Below, piece after piece: positions 25,285 through 33,663 of a stretch of DNA of 56,352 nt (the first letter of the stretch is position 1; each line of letters starts with the position of its first letter). The stretch is from Bacteroidota bacterium (GTDB lineage Bacteria > Bacteroidota > Bacteroidia > J057). The position numbers were made by a program, and so were the translations under genes. Where the stretch lies: the NCBI GenBank assembly GCA_003696835.1, contig RFHT01000212.1:1-56352 (forward strand), written 5' to 3'. Under the pieces are notes generated by a model. That model was not told the DNA's origin and searched no databases. It saw nothing but the letters and a program-made list of their open reading frames with translations.

Positions 25285-26505
25285 ATGTTCATACCTTTCT
25301 TTTTCGACTTGCGGAAGCACGGGGTAAAAACTTCGCTCAAGGAGTTTTTGCATCTCATGGAAGCCCTGAAAAAAGGCGTTACCGGCCCCAGCATTGAGGA
25401 GTTTTACTACCTCAGCCGCAGCATATTGGTAAAGCACGAGGGGCAGTTGGACCGCTTCGATCTGTTGTTTGGCAAATATTTTCAGGGAAAAACAGAGTTG
25501 GACGAAGATTTTTGGGCCAATATCCCCGAGGAGTGGCTGCGCGCCCAGTTGGCGCGTGCCCTCAGCCAGGAAGACATAGACGCCATCGAAAGCATGGGAG
25601 GTCTGGATGCGCTTATGGAGCGCTTCAAACAATTGATGCAGGAGCAGCAGGAGCGCCACCAGGGCGGCAACAAGTGGATCGGTACGGGCGGCACCTCTCC
25701 CTTTGGCAACAGTGGCTTCAACCCCGAAGGCTTTCGCATAGGCAAGCGCAGCGGCAAGCACGGCAATGCCCTCAAGGTGTGGGAAAAGCGCCAGTATGCC
25801 AACCTCGACGACCGCGTGGAGCTCAATACCCGCAACATGAAGATGATCCTCAAACGCCTGCGCGAGCTCACCCGTGAAGGCATACCCAATGAGCTGGACA
25901 TGAAGGGCACCATTCGCAAAACTTCTGAAAATGCCGGCATGCTGGACATTTCCATGATTCCCTCACGAAAAAACCGCGTAAAGGTGCTCATGCTCTTCGA
26001 TGTAGGCGGGTCCATGGACCCCCACGTGGAGCTGTGTTCCCGGCTCTTTTCGGCTGCCCGCCACGAGTTCAAGCATCTCGAATATTATTACTTCCACAAT
26101 TGCCTGTACGAGCGCGTATGGAAAGACAACCGCCGCAGGGGCGAGCGCATTTCTACCTGGGACCTCATCCACAAGTACAACAAGGACTACAAGCTCATTT
26201 TTGTAGGTGATGCGGCCATGTCGCCCATTGAGATTATGTACAAAGGCGGTAGTGTGGAGTACTGGAATGAAGAGCCCGGCATGGTGTGGCTGCAGCGCAT
26301 GAAGGCTCAGTTTCCCCATCTGGCATGGATCAACCCCACCCCTGCCTACGAATGGCGGTACTACGAATCCACCGAAATTCTGCGAAAATTTCTCGATTTC
26401 CGCATGTTTCCCATGACCATGGAAGGCATTACCCTGGCCATGAAATCGTTAAAAAACCCCAAAATAAAATTTGGCAACGAATCCGACGCTGCTACCTATC
26501 ATTAA
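25285..26505 (+). CDS. VWA-domain protein, CoxE-like
   Basis: A 406-residue cytoplasmic protein beginning MFIPFFFDLRKHGVKTSLKE, the usual start of CoxE-like proteins. Residues 1-200 are helical with a basic, Gly/Asn-rich stretch. The VWA domain occupies about 230-390. Its metal-ion site reads MLFDVGGSMD (Asp near 239), so the canonical DxSxS is DxGxS. CoxE-type VWA proteins normally partner a MoxR AAA+ ATPase that activates another enzyme or complex; no MoxR gene is in this window. The downstream amidase gene starts 16 nt later and may be co-transcribed. Confidence 0.82.
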   Translation: MFIPFFFDLRKHGVKTSLKEFLHLMEALKKGVTGPSIEEFYYLSRSILVKHEGQLDRFDLLFGKYFQGKTELDEDFWANIPEEWLRAQLARALSQEDIDAIESMGGLDALMERFKQLMQEQQERHQGGNKWIGTGGTSPFGNSGFNPEGFRIGKRSGKHGNALKVWEKRQYANLDDRVELNTRNMKMILKRLRELTREGIPNELDMKGTIRKTSENAGMLDISMIPSRKNRVKVLMLFDVGGSMDPHVELCSRLFSAARHEFKHLEYYYFHNCLYERVWKDNRRRGERISTWDLIHKYNKDYKLIFVGDAAMSPIEIMYKGGSVEYWNEEPGMVWLQRMKAQFPHLAWINPTPAYEWRYYESTEILRKFLDFRMFPMTMEGITLAMKSLKNPKIKFGNESDAATYH

Positions 26506-26520
26506 TGCGGCTGTACGGCT

Positions 26521-27924
26521 ATGGTTGAACTATTGATGTACAGGCTTTGGATACATATTGCATTTGCTTTCATAGCCGCAGCCCCCTGGCTGGCCTGCCA
26601 AACCCCTCCTCCCATGCAGCAAAGCGGCCCGGACTGGCAGCTCACCCCCTCGCCTTTTCTGATCAAGGATTCGAGCCTGTACGATTATTTCGACATCGGC
26701 CCGCAGGGAATACGCATGTATGCCAGCCCGCTCAATAAGCAGATGGGCATAGTGGAATGCCAGGTATTTCCCAGTGAGTATGAGGCATTCAGGCAGTTGA
26801 TGGGGCAGCTACCTCCCGATAGCATGCTCAGCTTTTACCTGGCCAAGCGGCACCGGCCGTTGACCGAGCTGACAGACACCCTGTGGAAAGTCAAGCATAC
26901 AGGTTTTTATTACGGCCAGCATGTCGGCATGCCTCTGCTGGGGCTACGCGTGGCCCTGGACCCCGGCCATGTAGCTCTGGATATGCAGGAAGCCGAGCTG
27001 GAAGGCAAATATGTAAAAATGCGGCCCAGCCCGCAGACGCATAATCAGGCCATAGCATTTAACGAAGCCAACCTCACCCTGGCCACGGCTCACCTTTTAC
27101 GGGAAGAGCTGGAGAAAATGGGAGCAGAGGTGCTGCTTTCGCGTACGGAACCTGGCAAGGGAGCCGCCGGCCTGAGCTACCGCGAGTGGAAAGCCACTGC
27201 ACTGGAAAGCACCCTGGCCGAAGAAATGGCCGCAGGACGCATGAGTGAAACCGATGCCAGCTGGTGGCGCAGCCAGGCCAGGGAAGTGGACCTGTACCGG
27301 CGGCTGTTTACCCCCTGGGACCTGCGCAAGCGAGCAGAGAAAATCAATGCCTTCCGGCCCCACCTCACCCTCATCATCCACTACAATATCCACTCCCCCA
27401 ACTGGGAAAAACGCGATGCCCAGGGCTTTTTTACGCCCACCGGCGCCAATTACTGCATGGCGTTTGTGCCAGGCAGTTTTTTGCGGGGAGAGCTGGAAAC
27501 AGCTGAAAACCGCATGGTATTTTTGCGCCTGCTGCTCACCGACCACATTGAGCAATCTATTGCCCTGACCTCCTATTTTATCAAATCTTCCACCCGGCTC
27601 ACGGGCGTGCCCATTGTAAGCCGCCAACACCAACTAAGCTACCTGCACAATGCCTGCATACCCACCCGCATACGGGGCGTCTATGCGCGCAACCTCACCC
27701 TGACTCACCTCATCAGCGGGCCGCTGTGCTATGGTGAGAGCTTGTGCCAGGACAACATTGTAGAAGCCCGGGCCCTCAACGACAAAGACTTTGACATAGC
27801 CGGCATGCCCGCTCCTTCGCGCATACAGGATGTGGCCCGGGCCTACCTGCGCGCGGTGATCCGCTTTGCCCGCGACATCAGCCTGCCCACTGCACCTGCC
27901 CCGGAAAATGCGTATTTGAGATAG
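26521..27924 (+). CDS. N-acetylmuramoyl-L-alanine amidase-like lipoprotein (Amidase_3 fold)
   Basis: A 467-residue protein. The N-terminus is a signal with a possible lipobox (PWLAC), so it is anchored outside the cytoplasm. The zinc-amidase signatures are visible: VALDPGHVA (about 146-154, first His), the Glu in FNEANLTLATAHLL, the strand EVLLSRTE, and LIIHYNIHSPN (second His pair). A helical insert lies between the Glu and the last His motif, making it longer than AmiA/AmiC. It would cleave the lactyl-peptide amide bond in peptidoglycan. The ATG at 26536 (MYRLWIHIAF) is an equally good start. It follows the VWA gene by 16 nt and faces the PorZ-like gene. Confidence 0.75.
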   Translation: MVELLMYRLWIHIAFAFIAAAPWLACQTPPPMQQSGPDWQLTPSPFLIKDSSLYDYFDIGPQGIRMYASPLNKQMGIVECQVFPSEYEAFRQLMGQLPPDSMLSFYLAKRHRPLTELTDTLWKVKHTGFYYGQHVGMPLLGLRVALDPGHVALDMQEAELEGKYVKMRPSPQTHNQAIAFNEANLTLATAHLLREELEKMGAEVLLSRTEPGKGAAGLSYREWKATALESTLAEEMAAGRMSETDASWWRSQAREVDLYRRLFTPWDLRKRAEKINAFRPHLTLIIHYNIHSPNWEKRDAQGFFTPTGANYCMAFVPGSFLRGELETAENRMVFLRLLLTDHIEQSIALTSYFIKSSTRLTGVPIVSRQHQLSYLHNACIPTRIRGVYARNLTLTHLISGPLCYGESLCQDNIVEARALNDKDFDIAGMPAPSRIQDVARAYLRAVIRFARDISLPTAPAPENAYLR

Positions 27925-27950
27925 TAATTTTAATGTTTGGGATAGACCCG

Positions 27951-30266
27951 TCAGTTGTCCCGCCGTATCACAGCAAACTTGCCTATGCAGGGATAGCCAC
28001 CAAACTCATCAGCTATGAGGGCGAGATAAATACCTGACTGTACTTTGCGGCCATATACATCGCGCCCGTCCCAGGTAGCAGTGCCTCCCTGCGACTGTAA
28101 TTCGCGCACCAGCATACCGGAAACAGTGGTGATTTTGATGGTAGCTTTCTCTGAAGAACCGCGTATGGTGATGAGGCCGTCGAAGTCGGTAAATACCGGA
28201 TTGGGGAATACCAGCACCTCCTCGCAGCCCGACTCGCCCTCAGTGGCGTCACTGAGGTAGCTGATGAGACCCGCATCGGTAGCAAAATACACCTCACCGG
28301 TTTGTTGGTCGATGGCGATGTGGTTGACGGTATTGGAAAGCAGGGGGCTGTTTTCGGTGGTAAAATGATGGATGAGTTCATCGCCCTGCCTGCTCACCAG
28401 GTAAGCACCATTACCGGTGCCTATCCATTTGCGGTCGCCTCCATCCACCGCAATGGTGTTGATTATCTCTTCGCGCAGCAGCTTACGGCCTTCAAAAATG
28501 GCGGGGTCGGCGTCAACCACTTTACCCTGTCCGGGGCTGAAGGCATCATAAAACACCATCACCCCTTCACTGGTGCCCACCCAAATAAAACCTTCCTGGT
28601 CTTTGGCCAGGGCATTTACCTCTCCGTTTTGGAGGTTGCCCTGCCCTTCGGGGGCTTTGAGGCTCACTACCACGTCATCCTCCAGCACATCGGGCGTCTG
28701 CTGGTCGTTGTACACCAGCAGTCCATTGCGCTGGTTGATGATCCACTTGGCGCCAAAGTCGTCTATGATCATGTCCAGCATGTGGGCTCCGCTGGGAAAT
28801 AGGCGCTGGGGGATGGTGAACCATTGGCCGTCGGGGGTGAGCATGGCCAGGGCCTCCTGCCCAAAGGCAATGGTCATCCACAGGTTGCCGGCATCGTCCA
28901 TGTCCAGTCCGCTTATGCGAGTTTTGCCAATGTTGGTGGGGTCGCAAATGCCGTCGGTGGTACTGAGCGGTGAGTTTTCACAATCGTAAAAAGCCTGCAA
29001 TTCTCCCTGCTGCAACTTCACCAGCCCCATGCCCCAGCTCCCCATATAAGCCGTACTGCTTTTGCGGTCGTAGTAGCCCCGGGCAAAGCCGGTGTTTACC
29101 CGCTGGGGGTCCAGGCCGCCATTTGCGCGGTTGAGGATTTTCCAGCCGCTCTGCTGGCTGTAATAGTAGATACCGCTGGCATCTCCATCGGGCCCAAAGG
29201 CGGAATTGTAGCCTTTGGGGGCAATGTAAAACTCTCCATTGCCTGCTACTACGCGTATGCTCAGGTTGTTGGTAGGTCCGTCGGGGGTAATGTTTCTCAA
29301 CTCTCCGTTTTGCCAGCGGTCCAGGCCGTTGAAGGCATTGGCCACATAAAAAGCGTCGCCTACCACCAGGGTGTGCTCTACATTGCCCTCGAAAAAGCGG
29401 TCGATACGCTGCCCATCGTTAAAAATGGTGCTGGAACGGCCAATGCGCAGGGCCGACACGGCCTCTTCCTGCACGCTCAGGTGGTCGTGCAGCTCATTGA
29501 AAGGCTCAAAAATGCGCCAGCTCCCGTTTTCCTTCACATACACCGTCTGGTCGGTGCGGGCGTAGAGGGCCCTGGAGTTACTGCCCAATTCCAGCATGCG
29601 CACAGCGGGCGGCAGGCCGTCGGTGCCATTTTCGGTTTGCCAGATGAAGGGGTCGCTCAGGTTGGGGAATTCTTTGCTGGCACTAAGCAGGTTGCCATTT
29701 TCCAACAATACCCACACCCGTCCGTTGTACAGGCTTACCGAAACGGCCGCTTCGCGTGCGGGATTATCTGCAAACTGGGTCACAGTGAATACCGGCAGGC
29801 GGGTACCTAGGCTATATACCACCAGCCCAAACTCGGTGGCTACATAGAGCTGTTCGCCGTCGCTGTCAAACTGGAAGATGCGCTTCTGGGTAAAGAAGGT
29901 GTTGCGTCGGATGTCGCCCAACTGGCTGATTTCGGCCGGGTCGGAAAAGTAGTCGATCATGCCATCGGCGTAGCCGATGAAGATAAGGCCCGTAGCTTTG
30001 TCCAGGTGCATGCTGGTGGCATTGATGCCACTGAGGCCCTCAACGGTAGAAAAGGTGCGTATTTCCTCTCCGGCGTCCTGCCAGCTAAACATGCCCCCCG
30101 TAGTAATGGTATATACCACGCCGTTTTTCTCCACCGAAGTAAGTGCTTTGCGGTGGCTGAGGTAGGCTCTCCAGTCTCCTATGCGGCGGTTGTGCTGGGC
30201 CTGCATGCCCAGGGCTGCACATAGCAGCAGCAGGAGCATAGCCCGGCTATTTATCTTAAACATCAT
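27951..30266 (-). CDS. porZ: PorZ-like type IX secretion component (beta-propeller with C-terminal domain)
   Basis: A 771-residue protein with signal peptide (MLLLLLCAALGMQAQ). The mature start IGDWRAYLSHRKALTSVEKNG and the repeated two-component-regulator-type propeller blades (for example GEEIRTFSTVEGLSGINATS, DDFGAKWIINQRNGLLVYN, GFIWVGTSEGVMVF, DRKWIGTGNGAYLV) match PorZ, the surface protein of the T9SS attachment complex. The C-terminal 80 residues are a sorting-domain-like Ig fold (VFPNPVFTDFDGLITIRGS to FAVIRRDN). PorZ delivers anionic LPS to the sortase PorU in Porphyromonas. The start at 30266 is set by the promoter at 30285-30292; a TTG at 30287 would lie inside it. An alternative is a general two-component-propeller surface protein. 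Confidence 0.75.
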   Translation of the reverse strand: MMFKINSRAMLLLLLCAALGMQAQHNRRIGDWRAYLSHRKALTSVEKNGVVYTITTGGMFSWQDAGEEIRTFSTVEGLSGINATSMHLDKATGLIFIGYADGMIDYFSDPAEISQLGDIRRNTFFTQKRIFQFDSDGEQLYVATEFGLVVYSLGTRLPVFTVTQFADNPAREAAVSVSLYNGRVWVLLENGNLLSASKEFPNLSDPFIWQTENGTDGLPPAVRMLELGSNSRALYARTDQTVYVKENGSWRIFEPFNELHDHLSVQEEAVSALRIGRSSTIFNDGQRIDRFFEGNVEHTLVVGDAFYVANAFNGLDRWQNGELRNITPDGPTNNLSIRVVAGNGEFYIAPKGYNSAFGPDGDASGIYYYSQQSGWKILNRANGGLDPQRVNTGFARGYYDRKSSTAYMGSWGMGLVKLQQGELQAFYDCENSPLSTTDGICDPTNIGKTRISGLDMDDAGNLWMTIAFGQEALAMLTPDGQWFTIPQRLFPSGAHMLDMIIDDFGAKWIINQRNGLLVYNDQQTPDVLEDDVVVSLKAPEGQGNLQNGEVNALAKDQEGFIWVGTSEGVMVFYDAFSPGQGKVVDADPAIFEGRKLLREEIINTIAVDGGDRKWIGTGNGAYLVSRQGDELIHHFTTENSPLLSNTVNHIAIDQQTGEVYFATDAGLISYLSDATEGESGCEEVLVFPNPVFTDFDGLITIRGSSEKATIKITTVSGMLVRELQSQGGTATWDGRDVYGRKVQSGIYLALIADEFGGYPCIGKFAVIRRDN

Positions 30267-30284
30267 AGCTGCTTCTCTTATCGT

Positions 30285-30318
30285 CAAAGGTAGGGTTTAA
30301 GATTTAAACGCAAAAGTA
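30285..30318 (-). promoter_or_regulatory. Promoter region of the PorZ-like gene
   Basis: On the minus strand two TAnnTTTG boxes occur: TACCTTTG at 30285-30292 and TACTTTTG at 30311-30318. With the proximal box the leader is about 13 nt; with the distal box about 40 nt. The TTTG of the distal box could also act as a -33 for the proximal box at N18. Confidence 0.5.
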
Positions 30319-30353
30319 CGCAGCAAAGGCTATTAATGGTAGGTAGAAAAATG

Positions 30354-30361
30354 TATCTTTG
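30354..30361 (+). promoter_or_regulatory. -7 box for tadA
   Basis: TATCTTTG matches TAnnTTTG exactly. The ATG at 30368 is only 6 nt downstream, so the mRNA would be leaderless or nearly so. No clear -33 is seen. Confidence 0.5.
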
Positions 30362-30367
30362 CCCGCT

Positions 30368-30823
30368 ATGTTATCGATCCACACCGACGAGCATTTTATG
30401 CGGCAGGCTCTGCTGCTGGCCGAGCGTGCCTACGAGGAAGGGGAGGTACCCATAGGGGCCGTAGTGGTGAGCCAGTACCAGATCATCGGTAAGGGATACA
30501 ACCAGGTGGAGCGCCTGCAGGATCCCAGCGCCCATGCCGAGATGCTGGCCATTACGGCAGCCTGTGAGTATTTGGGCAGCAAATACCTCAGTGGTTGCAG
30601 CCTGTACGTGAGTATTGAACCCTGCCTGATGTGTGCCGGTGCCATCAGGTGGGCCCAGCTTTCGCGTCTGGTATATGGTGCGCATGAGCCCAAGTATGGC
30701 TTTAGCAGGCTGGAGGCCGGGGTGCTGCACCCCAAAACCCGGGTTACTGCCGGCCTGATGGCGCAGGAGTGTGGAGCCATCATGAAACAATTTTTTCAAC
30801 AAAAACGAAACAACTCACTGTGA
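30368..30823 (+). CDS. tadA: tRNA adenosine deaminase TadA
   Basis: A 151-residue deaminase. His56-Ala-Glu58 (SAHAEML) and Pro85-Cys86-x2-Cys89 (EPCLMCAGAIRWA) are the zinc ligands and the proton-shuttle Glu. VPIGAVVV precedes the active site as in TadA, and RLVYGAHEPKYGF follows it. TadA converts A34 to inosine in tRNA-Arg(ACG). The N-terminus MLSIHTDEHFMRQAL is typical of Bacteroidota TadA, supporting the ATG at 30368 despite the promoter box only 6 nt before it. The stop codon overlaps the GTG start of the next gene (GTGA), so the two are translationally coupled. Confidence 0.92.
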   Translation: MLSIHTDEHFMRQALLLAERAYEEGEVPIGAVVVSQYQIIGKGYNQVERLQDPSAHAEMLAITAACEYLGSKYLSGCSLYVSIEPCLMCAGAIRWAQLSRLVYGAHEPKYGFSRLEAGVLHPKTRVTAGLMAQECGAIMKQFFQQKRNNSL

Positions 30824-31736
30824 AGCGCATTTCACCTTTGCTTTCATGGGGTATTTTGTTGCTGCTTGCCCTGGTGTGGGGCAGCTCGTTTATCCTCATC
30901 AAACGCGGACTGGATGCGTTCAACCCCTTTGAACTGGGTGCTTTGCGCATGGTCATTGCCGGGCTGTGTCTGCTGCCTTTTGGCTTCAGCTATTTCAAAC
31001 ACGTACCCGCCCGGGCGTGGAAACCTCTGCTGCTGGTAGGACTGCTGGGCAATGGTCTGCCTGCTTTTCTCTTTCCCCTGGCCGAGCAGGTCATTGGCAG
31101 TGCCAGTACGGGCATACTCAATACGCTTACCCCCATTTTTGTACTGGTGCTGGGGGTACTGTATTTTGGGCTGCCGTTTTCGGGGGGAAAATTAGTGGGG
31201 GTAGTGCTGGGCCTGCTGGGCAGTGTGCTGCTCATCGTGCTGGGCGAAGGCCACATTTCCCTGGGCGAGCATGTGTTGTACTCGGCTTATGCCCTGCTGG
31301 GCTGCATTGGCTATGCCATCAGCTCCAATATCACCAAAGCCCACCTCAATGAGGTCAACTCCATTGCCATTTCGGCTTTCTCCATCATCTCTATGGCCAT
31401 CCCCTACCTCATTTATTTGCTGTTTGTGTTGTCAAAGGAGCCCATTTTTCTGCGGCCTCATGCGCTGGCATCTCTGGGGTACATCTCTATACTGGCCGTT
31501 TTGGGGACGGTTTTTGCCCTCATCCTCTTTACCGTTTGGTTCAACTCACCGACCCGGTGTTTACCGCTTCGGTGACTTACCTCATCCCCATCGTGGCGGT
31601 GAGCTGGGGCCTGCTCGACGGGGAGCAACTTTCTCCTTATCAGTTTATCGGCATGGGGGTGATTTTACTGGGGGTGTACCTCACTACCCAAAACCCGGCA
31701 AAATCGCTGAGCAAATACCGCAAGCGCAGCCTGTGA
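30820..31736 (+). pseudogene. EamA/DMT-family transporter interrupted by a frameshift
   Basis: Two frames together make a normal EamA (drug/metabolite transporter) protein of about 305 residues with ten helices. The first runs from GTG 30820 to a stop at 31575 and ends off-family as WFNSPTRCLPLR. The second, open from 31536 to 31736, supplies the missing end LVQLTDPVFTASVTYLIPIV, GLLDGEQLSPYQFIGMG and the last two helices. A single missing T in GTTTGG (31534-31539) restores TVLVQLTDP. This is either a real inactivating mutation or a homopolymer error; the rest is well conserved, which favours the latter or a very recent loss. The GTG overlaps the tadA stop. The substrate is unknown. Confidence 0.85.
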
Positions 31737-31748
31737 ATGTATGCTGCC

Positions 31749-32846
31749 CTATTGCTTAACGATTCGCTGAAATCCGAGCCTGTCGCCGTTCTGCACCCGC
31801 AGGAGGTAGAGTGCTGCCGGCAAATTGCGCAATGAAAGGTGATGGGTTTCCCCTGCCAGTTGTTCCGTTTTTACCAATTGGCCGCTTGAATGGTAAATTT
31901 GCACCTGGGCTTCCTCCTGGGGTGATTCGGGCAGGCGTATGGTGAGCTGGTCCGTGGTGGGGTTGGGGAAAAATTCTATGCCTGCTGCCGAAGCTTCTTC
32001 CTCTATATGTACCGAGCCGTCGTCCACCAGCGAATAGGTATGAATCCAGTCCACGTACATGGTATTGATGCTGTCGTTGAGCAGGTCTTGCGGATTGGCG
32101 ATTCCTCCACTCCAGGCGGCGTCAATGGTCCACAAATCCCAAATGATATTCAGGCTTCTGGTAAAATCACGGGTAGTGGTTACACTCCCGGCCGGCTCTC
32201 CATCGAGGTAAAACTGTACGTTGTTTTTGTCTTTCCACCAAACTCCCAGGGTATGGTAGGCTTCATTCCACTTTACGCCTCTGAGGGGGTTGCCTGCTGA
32301 GAGGTTGCGGTTGTCAAAATTTCCTTTTGCGCGTTCATCGTTGCGGTTTACGGTAATAAAGTACTGGGATTGCATCAAATAGGGCCAATCCGTTTTTGAA
32401 GTAATGGAAGGCTTGGAGTTATTTTCACAAATGTCTATTTCATCCCGGTTGTTGATGTCGCCATTGTTCATCCAGAAGGTGTTGTAAGCCGAAATGTGGG
32501 CTGTTTTCATGCTGCACTCGGTGTACATGGGGTAGTTGATCTGCGTTTTGGACCACACCCTGGAAGTTTCAAACCACCTGGTAGAGTTGCTGTCCAGGGT
32601 TGCTTTTATCCAAAGTTTTCCGTCGGTAACGCCGGAGTTTTCAGCCAGCATCTGAACCGGCACCCCGTAATTCCACAGGGATTTAAACCACTTGGTATCA
32701 TCCCAGCTGTCAAATTCGTCGGTGAGGGCAGGCACCACTTCCCATTTCATCCCGGCAGGGGCAGTCGGCTGGCTGAAGACCTGTGTACCAGCCAGCAGGC
32801 AAAAAACAAAAAATGGGGCAAAAGCCCGGATATAGCAGCGTTTCAT
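31749..32846 (-). CDS. Glycoside hydrolase family 16 (agarase-like) with type IX sorting domain
   Basis: A 365-residue secreted enzyme from the ATG at 32846. Signal peptide to about residue 25 (CLLAGTQVFSQ). The GH16 jelly roll has the catalytic ExDxxE as Glu136-Ile-Asp138-Ile-Cys-Glu141, preceded by AYNTFWMNNGD and followed by WDLWTIDAAWSGG. The insertion-free EIDICEN form is closest to beta-agarase/porphyranase-type GH16 rather than laminarinase, so a marine galactan is a likely substrate (inference). Residues about 295-365 form a T9SS C-terminal domain (EFFPNPTTDQLTIRL to FQRIVKQ). A CAAGGGTA box on the plus strand at 32889 (TACCCTTG on minus) may be its promoter. Confidence 0.85.
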   Translation of the reverse strand: MKRCYIRAFAPFFVFCLLAGTQVFSQPTAPAGMKWEVVPALTDEFDSWDDTKWFKSLWNYGVPVQMLAENSGVTDGKLWIKATLDSNSTRWFETSRVWSKTQINYPMYTECSMKTAHISAYNTFWMNNGDINNRDEIDICENNSKPSITSKTDWPYLMQSQYFITVNRNDERAKGNFDNRNLSAGNPLRGVKWNEAYHTLGVWWKDKNNVQFYLDGEPAGSVTTTRDFTRSLNIIWDLWTIDAAWSGGIANPQDLLNDSINTMYVDWIHTYSLVDDGSVHIEEEASAAGIEFFPNPTTDQLTIRLPESPQEEAQVQIYHSSGQLVKTEQLAGETHHLSLRNLPAALYLLRVQNGDRLGFQRIVKQ

Positions 32847-33046
32847 TGAGCTTAGATTTATACAGTTGAGGCACATACTTGCAGCATGCAAGGGTATAAT
32901 TACACATTCTCCATCACCAACGGCAAAGTTTAGCAGCGCTTTTTTCCGTTTGTAGAGTTAATGTACATAAAAACAATCCCCACTTTTTAGCCTGAAAGAC
33001 CAAAAGATTCAATTGTAACTACTACTTCCTCCCAAAGGTTTCCGCC

Positions 33047-33493
33047 TCATTCCTGCTGTTTTTCAACAAAGGCTTTAAATTGCCGCATCCACTTTTCACC
33101 CTGCCTTCTGAACATTCCCGGAAAAAACATGAATATGAGTTTGGGCAGTACCCAACTGACGCGGGTATATTCAAACTCGTATTCATAGCGGGTTTTGGTT
33201 TCTCCAAGCGGAATAAAGCGACATTTCATGGTGTTGTCCATGTGCTTGTGGTGATAGCTTGCTTCAAACGAATCGGGCAAGCGGTTAGCTGTGATGGTTT
33301 CCGTTAACTCCATGCTTCGCTTTCCGTCGGAATAATACATTTTTGAAACGGCTCCATCTTGTCCCATTTGACCACTCAGCAGTACTTTTTTTTGAAATCC
33401 ATCCTGATACTCTCCCAGGTTTTGAGGGTCGGCAAACAGTGCTGCTACCTGGGCCTGAGGTTTATCTATGTCAATAGATCCTTTGAATTTCAT
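33047..33493 (-). CDS. SRPBCC-fold (polyketide cyclase/START-like) protein
   Basis: A 148-residue soluble protein from the ATG at 33493 (MKFKGSIDIDKPQAQVAAL). The opening strand with helix ALFADPQNLGEYQDGFQKK, the long central beta sheet (VSKMYYSDGKRSMELTETI, FEYTRVSWVLPKLIF) and the C-terminal amphipathic helix (GEKWMRQFKAFVEKQQ) define the START-like cavity fold. No catalytic motif is seen. Such proteins bind small hydrophobic ligands; the ligand is unknown. It stands alone between the GH16 gene and the dehydrogenase operon. Confidence 0.78.
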   Translation of the reverse strand: MKFKGSIDIDKPQAQVAALFADPQNLGEYQDGFQKKVLLSGQMGQDGAVSKMYYSDGKRSMELTETITANRLPDSFEASYHHKHMDNTMKCRFIPLGETKTRYEYEFEYTRVSWVLPKLIFMFFPGMFRRQGEKWMRQFKAFVEKQQE

Positions 33494-33583
33494 ATTAAGG
33501 CTGTTGAATAGCAATTAATTAAAATATGCAAAAAACTCTGGCGTGAAAGCGAATGTTTATTTTTCAGGCGTTCCCAAGTATGG

Positions 33584-33621
33584 CCTGCCCCCTGTTGATC
33601 ATTGGGAAAACAGGGGACAGG
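33584..33621 (-). terminator. Terminator-like hairpin after the sulfatase operon
   Basis: The arms CCTGCCCCCTGTT (33584-33596) and AACAGGGGACAGG (33609-33621) pair over 13 bp with one G:U-type pair and a 12-nt loop. It lies 43 nt past the stop of the minus-strand dehydrogenase gene. No long T tract follows on the minus strand. Confidence 0.5.
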
Positions 33622-33663
33622 TTTTGCATGCATCGTATGGCCCGGGCGGACACAGGCAGTTTT

